Shown here one piece after another: positions 26,146 through 34,588 of a stretch of 64,000 nucleotides of DNA. This DNA is from Anaerohabitans sp964387285 (GTDB lineage Bacteria; Zhuqueibacterota; Zhuqueibacteria; Residuimicrobiales; Residuimicrobiaceae). Within the stretch, counting starts at the first letter, position 1. The number at the start of each line of letters is the position of its first letter. The notes beneath the pieces are model-generated. The model saw only the letters and a list, made by a program, of their open reading frames with translations. It searched no databases and was not told where the DNA came from. The stretch is taken from positions 1 to 64,000 of the forward strand of contig CAYLWO010000002.1 in the NCBI GenBank assembly GCA_964387285.1, in the 5' to 3' direction. A program made the translations under genes and the position numbers.

Positions 26146-27201
26146 ATGAGCGCACCGATACAGCTGCTAAACAATCTGTTACATCGCCGGCCGGTCAACT
26201 CGAGCACGGAAATCCGTCTGACCCGCCTGTGCACGCAACGCTGCCGGCAGTGTCGCGTTTACGAACGGGAAACCCAGCCGGCCAGCATGAGTCTGGAACA
26301 ATTTCAAATGATCCGGCGGCGGTTGCGTGAATACGGTGCCTGGCTCGGCTTTATCTCCGGCGGCGAAGCGTTGCTGGCGCCGGATCTGTTGCCCATCCTG
26401 GCAGAGGCGAAAAAGACCTTTCGCTGCGCCACCACCCTGGTCACAGGGCTTTACCATCAACGTCAACGGGTATTGGAAGCGGCCGAGTTTTGCCTGGCAA
26501 ACAATATCAACATCCAGACCTCCATGGACGGCATCGGCCCTGTGGGTAATTACTTGCGCGGCGTCAAGAATTTTAGCGATACCGTGCTGGAGCATATGGC
26601 CTTAATCAGCGCCATGAAAAAAAATTCTCAATCGCTGCTCTACGCAAACATTGTGCTCAACAACCTGAATCGCAACCAGGTTCCGGATCTGATCCGGCGC
26701 TGCCGCGGCCTGGGTTGGCGCGTCACCATCGGCCTGTATCACAACCTTACCGAGACCACACGCAGAGACGACGAGTTGCGTATTACACCGGATGAACAAC
26801 TTGATCAACTGCTGGCTTTTCTGGATCACAATCCGGATATTTTGAATTTAAATTCATTCATTCGCGGCATCGGCCCGTTTTTACGCAGCGGGAAAACGAC
26901 ACGTTGTCCCTTTGTCGCCGGCCGCATCTGGATGACGCGCACCACCATCATGGAAAACGGCGACCTGCATCTGTGTTGGGGCGGCCCCATCGGCAATCTT
27001 TTCTCCTCTTCCCTGCGGGAAATATTCCACAGCTCCGTTTATACCGACCGCCTGGCTGCTTACGACCGCTGTGCCGGCTGTTGGACCACCTGCTACACGC
27101 AACGGCTGTTGCTCTTGCGTCCTCGCTCCCTGACCGAATTACGAGACAACATCGTCAAGATGATCCACCTGCGTCGTTATCAACAGGAGCGGCCGGCGTG
27201 A
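26146..27201 (+). CDS. Radical SAM protein 2 of the envelope cluster
   Basis: The 351-residue product starts at MSAPIQLL, with GAGGAAG 5 bases upstream; the longer frame begins within the pseudogene region. The cluster motif is 'CTQRCRQC' (CxxxCxxC) after 'STEIRLTRL', followed by 'GFISGGEALLAPDLLPIL' (GGEP-like, with Ala in place of Pro). A Cys-rich C-terminal segment 'CWGG' to 'CAGCWTTC' is SPASM/twitch-like. It overlaps the DUF3108 gene by 4 bases (GTGA). A role in modifying the cluster's lipid or sugar product is inferred from context. Confidence 0.85.
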   Translation: MSAPIQLLNNLLHRRPVNSSTEIRLTRLCTQRCRQCRVYERETQPASMSLEQFQMIRRRLREYGAWLGFISGGEALLAPDLLPILAEAKKTFRCATTLVTGLYHQRQRVLEAAEFCLANNINIQTSMDGIGPVGNYLRGVKNFSDTVLEHMALISAMKKNSQSLLYANIVLNNLNRNQVPDLIRRCRGLGWRVTIGLYHNLTETTRRDDELRITPDEQLDQLLAFLDHNPDILNLNSFIRGIGPFLRSGKTTRCPFVAGRIWMTRTTIMENGDLHLCWGGPIGNLFSSSLREIFHSSVYTDRLAAYDRCAGCWTTCYTQRLLLLRPRSLTELRDNIVKMIHLRRYQQERPA

Positions 27202-27968
27202 AAAAATTTTTATTTCTTTTACTGATCGCCGGCGTAGCCGGCAGTGGTGAAAAAGTGCGATTCATCGGCCATGCTGATTTAAATCGATTTATTGGCGAAC
27301 AACTGGATTTCTCCTTGTCCTTGCGCGGGGTCAGCGCAGCCAAGGCGCGCATGCTTTGCGACACCCTCGGTATCGACCGCTGGCTTATCTCAGCCGACAT
27401 ATCGACAAAATTCTGGGCTGATCTGGTTTTCCCAGTGCACAATATTTACCAGACCTTTCTCGATCGCCGCGACGGCCGCACTGCAGAGACCTATAAAAAA
27501 ATCAAACAAAAAAATCTTGGCCAGGAGATGCATGTCGTTTTTGATTATAAACAAAAGCAGGCGACCGGTTATTCGGATGGCAGCCGCACCATTCGCGATT
27601 CCCTGCAAACCCTCTTTGCCATGCTCTATCACTTGCGCGCCATGGATTTGTCTTTACATGATTCTGTCTTCTGTTTATTGGAAATTGAATCACAGTGGTG
27701 GCAAGTAGCCGGGAAAGTCAGACAGGGAGAAAAAACCACCGGACCTTTTTCTCGTCTCGAGGTCCGCGATGTGGTGCTTACTTTTTCCCCTCACGGCGCG
27801 GTTGTTGCCCGTCCCTGGAAAACCGATTTGCTGACCAATCGCATTGCCCGCAGCGGCCGGTTGCTCATCCGGCTGGGGCCTGCGCCGGAGAATTTGCCAA
27901 TATGGATACAGATCGGCGAGGCCAAACAGACCGTGACGCTCAAATTGAACAGCTGTAAAAAGGTGTAA
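27198..27968 (+). CDS. DUF3108 exported protein
   Basis: The 256-residue product starts at a GTG overlapping the previous stop, with an AGGAG Shine-Dalgarno. Its N-terminus 'KKFLFLLLIAGVAGSGE' is a signal peptide. The rest follows the DUF3108 pattern: a beta-rich domain with 'IYQTFLDRRDGRTAETYKKI', 'MHVVFDYKQKQATGY' and 'DSLQTLFAMLYHLRAMDLS'. DUF3108 proteins are periplasmic, of unknown biochemistry, and are frequent in FCB and proteobacterial genomes. Its tight coupling to a radical SAM gene and a GT2 gene suggests a periplasmic step or binding role for the glycoconjugate. Confidence 0.8.
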   Translation: MKKFLFLLLIAGVAGSGEKVRFIGHADLNRFIGEQLDFSLSLRGVSAAKARMLCDTLGIDRWLISADISTKFWADLVFPVHNIYQTFLDRRDGRTAETYKKIKQKNLGQEMHVVFDYKQKQATGYSDGSRTIRDSLQTLFAMLYHLRAMDLSLHDSVFCLLEIESQWWQVAGKVRQGEKTTGPFSRLEVRDVVLTFSPHGAVVARPWKTDLLTNRIARSGRLLIRLGPAPENLPIWIQIGEAKQTVTLKLNSCKKV

Positions 27969-27971
27969 TGC

Positions 27972-29099
27972 ATGGTCACGCTCATCCATATATTTTGCGC
28001 CATCCTCTATCTTTTAGTAGGCATCGCTATCCTGTTGCTGCTGAAAAAAAGCTGGCCACAAAAAAAGTCTGTGGAACCGGTTCTGGCCTCTGTCATCATT
28101 GCCGGACGCAATGAAGCGCCGCATTGGCCGGCCTGTTTGGACGCTTTGGCAAATTTGGATTATCCGACGGACAAATTGGAAATCATCCTGGTTGACGATG
28201 CCTCCCGCGATCACTCCTTGTCGCTTTTGCGTGCGTTTGCGCAACAGCGTCCGTTTGTACGCGTCATCTCCCTTTCTGTGGAAGCGAAAGAATTGGCCGG
28301 CAAGGCCGGCGCGGTTTTGCCGGCCATCGAATCCAGCAAGGGCGAAATTATCTTTGTCACGGATGCCGATTGTCAAGTTCCGCAAAACTGGATTTTAAGT
28401 CACCTTTCCTTCTTTACTGATGAGGTGGGATTGGTCGGCGGCCTGACTTTGCTGGATCAACCGCGTCACAAGTATGGCGCTTTTCAGCGTATCCAATCCC
28501 TGGATTGGTTGTTCCTGCTGTCGGTCGCCTTTGCGGCCGGCCGTATCGGCAGACCCCTGAGTTGGATGGGCAACAACATGGCCTTTCGTCGCACAGCGTA
28601 TCACGCGGTGGGCGGCTATCGTTCGCTGGCCAGCCATTTAATCGAAGATTTCAGTCTGATGGACGCGATGGTCCGGCAGACTCCGTGGCGGGTTGTTTTA
28701 CACACCCAGGCCTCGGCCATGGTGCTAAGCTGCGCTGAAAAAACCGTGACCGGGCTTTATCGACAGCGTCGGCGTTGGGCCCTGGGCGTACGACCGGTGC
28801 GCCTGTTGGGTAAAGGCTTGTTGTCGGTTTTTTATATCAGCCACATGCTGGTTTGGTTGGCGTTGGTTTGCAGCCAGACAACAGGATGGCTGCTATTTAT
28901 CGTCATCCTCGCAACAGATGCAGCCATTCTGATCACAGCTGCCGGACCGATCAACCGGCATGATCTGTTGAAATGGCTGCCTAGCTTGCAATTGTATTAT
29001 TTCCTGGCAATCTTGTTGCTGCCGCCGATTCTTTTATTCGATAAAAAAATCATCTGGAAGGACAAGGTCTACCATTCAATGGATCAAAGTGTCCGCTGA
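27972..29099 (+). CDS. Membrane GT2 glycosyltransferase 5
   Basis: The 375-residue protein starts 3 bases after the DUF3108 stop, whose AAGGTG codons serve as Shine-Dalgarno. Motifs are 'ASVIIAGRNEAPHWPACLDA', 'EIILVDDASRDHSL', 'IFVTDADCQVPQNWI', 'GNNMAFRRTAYHAVGGY', 'IEDFSLMDAM' (ED rather than GDDD) and 'QRRRWALG' (Q-x-x-R-W). Three C-terminal helices follow. It is the most divergent of the five GT2 paralogues, and its 'EDFSL' variant is closer to cellulose-synthase-like enzymes. Confidence 0.9.
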   Translation: MVTLIHIFCAILYLLVGIAILLLLKKSWPQKKSVEPVLASVIIAGRNEAPHWPACLDALANLDYPTDKLEIILVDDASRDHSLSLLRAFAQQRPFVRVISLSVEAKELAGKAGAVLPAIESSKGEIIFVTDADCQVPQNWILSHLSFFTDEVGLVGGLTLLDQPRHKYGAFQRIQSLDWLFLLSVAFAAGRIGRPLSWMGNNMAFRRTAYHAVGGYRSLASHLIEDFSLMDAMVRQTPWRVVLHTQASAMVLSCAEKTVTGLYRQRRRWALGVRPVRLLGKGLLSVFYISHMLVWLALVCSQTTGWLLFIVILATDAAILITAAGPINRHDLLKWLPSLQLYYFLAILLLPPILLFDKKIIWKDKVYHSMDQSVR

Positions 29100-29142
29100 T
29101 AACAACCTGGTTGTCTAGTGCGTATTTAAGCCGGAATCGATC

Positions 29143-30144
29143 ATGTCGCTTTTGCCGCCGCTTTTGCTGCATTATTATATTACTTATCGTTGCAATTGTC
29201 GCTGTCGTTTTTGCGAAATCTGGCAAATGAATGATCCCGCAGAAGCTGATCCGGCAGTTGTCCGGCTGCGCCTACGGCAGGCCAAACAGCTCGGCGTCCG
29301 CTTTGTGGATTTCACCGGCGGTGAACCGTTACTGCATCCTGATCTGCCGGATATGTTGAAAGCGGCCCAAGAGCTGGGCCTTAAAACCACCATCACCACC
29401 AACGCAGCGCTTTATCCACAACGGGCCGGCGAGTTGGCAGGTTTGGTGGATTTTTTGCATTTCTCCCTGGATGCTGCTGAGGCTGATATGCATAATCGCT
29501 TGCGCGGCGCTATCATTTTTGACACCGTTGTAGAGAGCCTGGATATTGCTCGAGCTCTGGGCGAACGACCTGATATCACCTTTACCGCTAATGAAGAGAA
29601 CCTCTCGCAACTTGCCTTGTTATCGCAAGTTGCAGAAGCGCTTGCGCTGGTGCTTGTGGTCAATCCGGTATTTGGTCAAGAGGCACTTTCAGAGCAAGCT
29701 CTGAACTATATCGAGCAGTATAAACAACATCCTTACGTCTATATCAATCCAGCCTTTCACCGTTTGCGCAGAAGGGGCGGCAATCAAACAGATCATCCCC
29801 GTTGTCGCGTCATGGATGCGGTGATCGTCATTCTGCCGGATGATCAACTGGCTGTTCCCTGTTTTCATTTCAATCAGACGCGACGCCCCATTTCCCATTT
29901 AAAGGTCATGCAAGACGAAAAGTGGTTTAAAGATATCAAAAGGCAACAGGGAAAATTTCCGACTTGTCAGGGGTGTGTGCTGAACTGTTATTTTGATCCA
30001 TCTTTTCTTTATGTTCCGGATTTACTGTTTTATGAAAGCATGCAAGCGAAATTACGCTACGCCTGGCTCAAATATCTGAAACCGGATCAGAAACCAACGC
30101 AATCGGCGGGCAAACTGTTTTCTCAACTGGTCAACAAACCATGA
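29143..30144 (+). CDS. Radical SAM protein 3 of the envelope cluster
   Basis: The protein is 333 residues. It begins 'MSLLPPLLLHYYITYRCNC', with the cluster motif C-x3-C-x2-C in 'CNCRCRFCEIW', then 'VDFTGGEPLLHPDLPDML', and a C-terminal Cys region 'CRVMDA', 'CFHF' and 'CQGCVLNC' of the SPASM/twitch sort. The 'HYYITYRCN...C..C.IW' start is common in radical SAM proteins of polysaccharide and lipid loci. It overlaps the PHP gene by 4 bases (ATGA). No obvious Shine-Dalgarno is present, and the 43-base gap before it is unremarkable. Confidence 0.87.
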   Translation: MSLLPPLLLHYYITYRCNCRCRFCEIWQMNDPAEADPAVVRLRLRQAKQLGVRFVDFTGGEPLLHPDLPDMLKAAQELGLKTTITTNAALYPQRAGELAGLVDFLHFSLDAAEADMHNRLRGAIIFDTVVESLDIARALGERPDITFTANEENLSQLALLSQVAEALALVLVVNPVFGQEALSEQALNYIEQYKQHPYVYINPAFHRLRRRGGNQTDHPRCRVMDAVIVILPDDQLAVPCFHFNQTRRPISHLKVMQDEKWFKDIKRQQGKFPTCQGCVLNCYFDPSFLYVPDLLFYESMQAKLRYAWLKYLKPDQKPTQSAGKLFSQLVNKP

Positions 30145-31730
30145 ATCCCTTCGCTCTCGCGGCCAACATCGTTTTTCCGTTCCTGTTATACGCGGAAACC
30201 CATTATCGCATTCCGGGGATTCCCAGCCGTTTATTTAAACGGGAACCGGAAATTTTAATCGATGTGCCGCATCGCGTGCAAGAGGGGCGTGCTGTGCCGG
30301 TTTTATTGATCATCAAAGACAGCGACCGATTCCCTGTTTTGCTGGAGAAACTGCATATTTTTATTGATGGCCGCGAATTTGTCTTTAATGAAAACCAAAA
30401 AATTCAACAAAAGTTTTGGCATAAAATTTATTATATCCAACCGGGAAATAACCTGTCCGGTGAAATAAGCGTCAACGCCAAAATCGAACTCGTCATCAAC
30501 CAAAGGCATTGCCTGGTCCACAATGACAATTTTCATACTGCCGGTCACAAGCCGTTTCAAGTAGCGTTGGATGATCAACCTTTGCCGGGATCAGAGTTTT
30601 GCAGCTGGGCTGATATGCATTGCCACAGTTGCTACACGAACGATCAGATGGAATTCGGTCCGCCCCTGACCGGGATCAAAGCCATGTCCGACGCCATTGG
30701 CCTGCGCGCTGCGGCGGTCACGGACCACTCTTATGATCTGGACGATTTGCCGGATAATTATCTGATTAATGATCCGCAGACAGTAAAGTGGTACGCGCTT
30801 CTACAGGAGGTTGAACGTCTGAACCAGGCGCCCGGCCCTGTATTGATTCCGGGAGAAGAGCTTTCTGTCGGCAATTGTAAAGAACGCAATGTACACCTGT
30901 TGATTCTGAACGACCCGGATTTTTATCACGGCACGGGCGATTCAGGAGAAAAATGGCTGAAAACGAAACCGCAAACCTTCATCCCATATCTCTTAGCGCA
31001 CCTGTCTCCGCAGGCAGCGGCGTTTGCCGCTCATCCCAAAGCTTTGCCGCCCTGGCCGCAACGCTGGTTGTTGGGCCGCGATCAATGGCATGATCAGGAT
31101 TGTGCGCAGCCCGGATTACATGGACTGCAAATCTGGAACGGCGAAGGGGCTGCCGGTTTCGAGCAGGGTTTGGCGAGTTGGATTAGACAGCTGCTCGACG
31201 GCCGATCATTGACCATCATCGGCGGCAATGACAGTCATGGCGATTTCAATCGCGTACGGCACATCAAAATTCCCTTCTGGTCAATTTTAGAAAGTACGCA
31301 CCATGTTTTTGGCTGCGTGCGCACCGGCTTGTTGACCCGGACGGCAACAACTACGAACCAATTTGTGCAAGCACTGCGAAAAGGTCATTGCATCATCAGC
31401 AACGGCCCTTTTGCCCAACTCGTGATTGCCGGAAAAAGCAGCGGGGAAACGGTGCAGGAAAAGAATCCGCCGCTGTTACTCCGCGCCAGTTCAACCCCCA
31501 ACTTTGGTTTTCTGCAGCACATGGATATTTATATCGGCGACCAGCAAAAAAAACAGGAGGTCAAACGGACCATAGCCGCGCCTCCTGCATGTCTGCATTT
31601 CGAGCGAAATATAAACGACCTGTCTTTGCCGCAACAAGGGTATGTGCGTTTACAGGTTTTCACTGAAAAGGATGGTCGCTCCTACCAATGCCTCACCAAT
31701 CCCGTTTATCTTTCTCTTAAAACAATTTGA
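30141..31730 (+). CDS. PHP-type metal-dependent phosphoesterase (CehA/McbA-like)
   Basis: The 529-residue protein has a non-conserved N-terminal beta-domain (about 20-150) and a PHP catalytic domain. The metal ligands appear in order: 'WADMHCHSCYTND', 'VTDHSYD', 'IPGEELSV', 'NVHLLIL', 'AAHPKA' and 'GGNDSHGDFN'. PHP proteins hydrolyse phosphoesters; the CehA subgroup is often fused to or next to export and envelope functions. As last gene of the cluster it may process a phosphorylated lipid or sugar. Its 3' end overlaps the convergent R3H gene by 14 bases. Confidence 0.87.
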   Translation: MNPFALAANIVFPFLLYAETHYRIPGIPSRLFKREPEILIDVPHRVQEGRAVPVLLIIKDSDRFPVLLEKLHIFIDGREFVFNENQKIQQKFWHKIYYIQPGNNLSGEISVNAKIELVINQRHCLVHNDNFHTAGHKPFQVALDDQPLPGSEFCSWADMHCHSCYTNDQMEFGPPLTGIKAMSDAIGLRAAAVTDHSYDLDDLPDNYLINDPQTVKWYALLQEVERLNQAPGPVLIPGEELSVGNCKERNVHLLILNDPDFYHGTGDSGEKWLKTKPQTFIPYLLAHLSPQAAAFAAHPKALPPWPQRWLLGRDQWHDQDCAQPGLHGLQIWNGEGAAGFEQGLASWIRQLLDGRSLTIIGGNDSHGDFNRVRHIKIPFWSILESTHHVFGCVRTGLLTRTATTTNQFVQALRKGHCIISNGPFAQLVIAGKSSGETVQEKNPPLLLRASSTPNFGFLQHMDIYIGDQQKKQEVKRTIAAPPACLHFERNINDLSLPQQGYVRLQVFTEKDGRSYQCLTNPVYLSLKTI

Positions 31731-32202
31731 TTTTCTTCATGATTCTTTTCAAACCGCGACCGAAAATTTCCGGCTCGAGCTCAATATGCCGGTCGTCCCC
31801 TTCGCCGTAAGAGATGGCTTTGATCGCTTCATTGTCCTTCAGAGCCTCATGAATGATGAATCGTTCATAACTGCTCATGTGCGGCAAGATCACTTTTTGT
31901 CCGCTCTGCATGGCCTCTTCGGCCTTTTTCTCGGCATACCTGCGCAAATTACCTACCGGATACAGACGCAATTCGTACTGATCCTCGCCGATGCGATAGG
32001 TTTTAGTAGCCACATTGGGGTCTTTGTCAAACTCGCGATGAATCTGTTTGCGTTCAAAAGCATTCAGCAGGGTCAGGGAAATGGGAACAATGGAATCGCA
32101 CAAATCCTCACGCACTTTGGCGATCAATCGCACCATTTTACCGTCCATCTCTTTGCCACGCTCTCTTTTCTCATCAAAACGTCTGCGCGTTCTTTTTTCC
32201 AT
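31717..32202 (-). CDS. R3H-domain nucleic-acid-binding protein
   Basis: This 161-residue basic protein ends in an R3H domain, 'PHMSSYERFIIHEALKDNEAI' followed by 'SYGEGDDRHIELEP'. This is the Jag/KhpB-like arrangement that binds single-stranded nucleic acid. The N-terminus is highly charged (MEKRTRRRFDEKRERGKE), and a middle helical part lacks a KH domain. It lies downstream of mpl on the same strand, separated by a long hairpin. The convergent end overlaps the PHP gene. The role is likely RNA binding; the target is unknown. Confidence 0.82.
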   Translation of the reverse strand: MEKRTRRRFDEKRERGKEMDGKMVRLIAKVREDLCDSIVPISLTLLNAFERKQIHREFDKDPNVATKTYRIGEDQYELRLYPVGNLRRYAEKKAEEAMQSGQKVILPHMSSYERFIIHEALKDNEAIKAISYGEGDDRHIELEPEIFGRGLKRIMKKIKLF

Positions 32203-32235
32203 ACAAAACGACCTCTCTCATAGGGGTAAATTCAT

Positions 32236-32283
32236 CATCTTTTCTGTCAGGGGCGCGCTAAACGCGCCTCTGCAGAAAAGATG
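32236..32283. terminator. Long near-perfect hairpin between mpl and the R3H gene
   Basis: The arms run CATCTTTTCTGTCAGGGGCGCG (first 20 shown paired from 32236) and CGCGCCTCTGCAGAAAAGATG up to 32283, around a 5-base loop. They pair over about 20 bases with a small bulge. It sits just after the mpl stop codon on the minus strand and before the R3H start. It may act as an attenuator, terminator or RNA-processing stem; a clear T-tract is lacking. Confidence 0.5.
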
Positions 32284-32288
32284 TTTTG

Positions 32289-33704
32289 TTATCGCACTGC
32301 TTTTAATAATTTTTCATGAATTCCGCCAAAAAAACCATTGCTGAAGGTTATCACAACATCGCCCGGATGCAGGCGCGGCTGCAAAAAATCAACCATGGCG
32401 TCAACCGTCTCAACATAAAACGCCTCTTTGTTCAAAATCCGCAAATCTTTAATCAATTGTTCGCAGGAAAAAACCTGACCGACCGGCGCTTTATCCGGAC
32501 GATCCACTGCTGAGACTAAAATGCCGTCGGCATATTGCAGCGCTTCGGCCATCTCTTTCTGAAATACCGAGCGCCGCGTGGTGGCGGTTCTCGGTTCAAA
32601 CAACGCCCAAATTTTCTTTTGCGGATGCAATCTGCGAAATCCGATCAACGTTTCGCGAATGGCTGTTGGATGATGACCAAAATCATCAAAAATATGTATT
32701 CCGTTGACCTCGCCCTTGAGTTCCAGTCGTCGTTTGACATTGGCAAAGGTGGCCAAGCCGTGGCGCATGGTTTCCACATCCAATCCGACATGCCGGCCAA
32801 CGGCAAACGCAGCCAGGCTGTTGCGGATGTTGTGATCGCCGAACATCGGAATAAAAACGCGGGTTATCCGCTTTTCTTCCGCCAGGATGTCAAAATTTTG
32901 CCCCTCAGCGGATTGTTCGATTCGATCCGCACGCCAGTAATTATCCATAGTTAAACCAAAAGAATGCACCGGACAAAATGCCCGGGCGCACACTTCCCGC
33001 ACCGTGGGAAAGTCATAGCAGGCAGCCAAAAGACCGTTCCGGGGTATCAGATTGACAAACCGGCGAAACGCCAATTTTATTTCATCCAGAGAGGAATAAA
33101 TATCCGCATGATCAAACTCTACATGGTTGATCACGCCGATATCCGGCATATAGCGCAAGAACTTGGCGGCTTTATCAAAGAAAGCCGAGTCGTATTCATC
33201 GCCTTCCAGGATGATGTCGTTGCCGCTGCCGATTTGGAAACCACGGCCAAAGTTATTGGGAATGCCGCCGATGAGAAAACTGGGGTTTTTCCCTGCGGTT
33301 TCGAACAACCAGGCCAGCAGGGCGCTGGTGGTCGTTTTACCGTGCGTGCCGGTGATCACAATGGAACGTCGCCCACGGATGCACAGCTCGCGCAACGCAT
33401 CGGGCAAAGAAAGATAGGGTATATGCCGATCCAGTATTTCTTCAATCTCGACATTGCCGCGGGAAATGACATTGCCGATCACCACCAAATCCGGACCGCT
33501 GTCCAAATGAGACGGATGAAAACCGTCAAAAACCGGAATGCCCTGTTGCTCCAAAAAAGTACTCATGGGCGGATAAACGCCGGAATCGGAACCATACACT
33601 TCATAGCCCATCTGTTTCAGCATGGCTGCGAGCGAGGCCATCGCCGTGCCGCAGATGGCCAAAAAATAAATCTTGTGCGCTTTCTGCAGATCCCTGTTCA
33701 TCAC
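32289..33704 (-). CDS. mpl: UDP-MurNAc:L-Ala-gamma-D-Glu-meso-DAP ligase Mpl
   Basis: The 471-residue Mur-ligase-family enzyme attaches recycled tripeptide to UDP-MurNAc in peptidoglycan recycling. It starts 'KIYFLAICGTAMASLAAMLKQMG' and has the Mur ATP-binding loop 'ITGTHGKTTTSALLAWLFE', followed by 'LEGDEYDSAFFDKAAKF' and 'GVINHVEFDHADIYSS' (Mpl rather than MurC wording), then 'FDDFGHHPTAI'. The start overlaps the rodZ-like stop (ATGA). It implies meso-DAP peptidoglycan. The gene is last in the run ubiA-like/dtd/maf/rodZ-like/mpl. Confidence 0.93.
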   Translation of the reverse strand: MMNRDLQKAHKIYFLAICGTAMASLAAMLKQMGYEVYGSDSGVYPPMSTFLEQQGIPVFDGFHPSHLDSGPDLVVIGNVISRGNVEIEEILDRHIPYLSLPDALRELCIRGRRSIVITGTHGKTTTSALLAWLFETAGKNPSFLIGGIPNNFGRGFQIGSGNDIILEGDEYDSAFFDKAAKFLRYMPDIGVINHVEFDHADIYSSLDEIKLAFRRFVNLIPRNGLLAACYDFPTVREVCARAFCPVHSFGLTMDNYWRADRIEQSAEGQNFDILAEEKRITRVFIPMFGDHNIRNSLAAFAVGRHVGLDVETMRHGLATFANVKRRLELKGEVNGIHIFDDFGHHPTAIRETLIGFRRLHPQKKIWALFEPRTATTRRSVFQKEMAEALQYADGILVSAVDRPDKAPVGQVFSCEQLIKDLRILNKEAFYVETVDAMVDFLQPRLHPGDVVITFSNGFFGGIHEKLLKAVR

Positions 33705-34588
33705 GGGGCCGTAATCTGTTTCATCAGTGCCGGAAAATCCGCATCTGTTACTTTGGTCACACCCTGCTTATCAACAAGCAGATTAGCCACGCGACCGCGA
33801 TCACCGGCATTGCCCAAATCCTGGTTGTTCAAATACAACCGCACGCCGCCGGCATTGCCGATCTTTAAATAAAAACGGGTGAACGAGGTCCAGGAACGTC
33901 CATCTCCCGGGGAAAACATGCCTTCATCCGCCAACGTATCTTGATAAACGATGCGCACCCAGGCGCTGTCGGAAACCTTGATGGTCAGGTTCAACGCATC
34001 AGCCGGCCGCTGTTCGACCTGGACCGATTCATTCAGGGGAATCAGGTTGCTGGTGTCTGCCGGAACGCCCGGTTCAATTTTTTCCACCACGGTGCCGGTA
34101 TCCAACAACGGCGTTTCATCGGCGGATCGCAAGAAAAGAAAATAAACGGTGGCAACGAACACCGCTAAAACCGCAAACACGCCGACAAGCAAAATCCTTT
34201 GATCCCGGGGATTGTCATGGGCACTGATCTCATTTTTACTGACGGATTCAAGAGGAATTTCTTTAACATCAGCATCGGACAAATGCAATGGCGTTTCTTT
34301 TTTACTTTCGACCTGCGGTGATTCGGCCGGCTTGTCCACCGGTTTGGCGGCATCCAAAGTCAGAAATTGACGGACCATTACATCCGGATCCAGACCCAGC
34401 TCCATTGACAGAGTACGGATAAAAGCGCGCACATAGACGCTTGGCAAAAATTTAAAATCCCCGTTTTCCATTGCCTCGATAAAACGATCCGCAATTTTTG
34501 TTTTTGCGGACAACTGGGCAATGGTCAGCCCCTTCAACTCGCGCTGACGGATAAATTCCTGGGCGATAAAATTTGCTGTTTCTGTCAC
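33701..34588 (-). CDS. rodZ: RodZ-like helix-turn-helix membrane protein
   Basis: The 295-residue protein has a cytoplasmic HTH_25 domain (about 8-75, 'RELKGLTIAQLSAKTKIADRF'), a Lys/Glu-rich linker and one membrane helix (131-153). Its periplasmic C-terminal DUF4115 beta-domain contains 'LTIKVSDSAWVRIVYQD', 'FYLKIGNAGGVRLYLN' and 'LGNAGDRGRV'. This is the RodZ layout; RodZ links MreB to the cell-wall elongation machinery. mreB is not in the window. Four-base overlaps with maf and mpl show tight co-translation. Confidence 0.85.
   Translation of the reverse strand: MTETANFIAQEFIRQRELKGLTIAQLSAKTKIADRFIEAMENGDFKFLPSVYVRAFIRTLSMELGLDPDVMVRQFLTLDAAKPVDKPAESPQVESKKETPLHLSDADVKEIPLESVSKNEISAHDNPRDQRILLVGVFAVLAVFVATVYFLFLRSADETPLLDTGTVVEKIEPGVPADTSNLIPLNESVQVEQRPADALNLTIKVSDSAWVRIVYQDTLADEGMFSPGDGRSWTSFTRFYLKIGNAGGVRLYLNNQDLGNAGDRGRVANLLVDKQGVTKVTDADFPALMKQITAP

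Noticed and set aside
26904..27197. N-terminal extension of the DUF3108 gene
   Set aside because: It reads through the radical SAM gene out of frame; GTG 27198 has a ribosome site and starts a signal peptide.
32964..33872. Plus-strand frame of 302 codons opposite mpl and rodZ
   Set aside because: It spans two genes on the other strand and has no motif or start signal.
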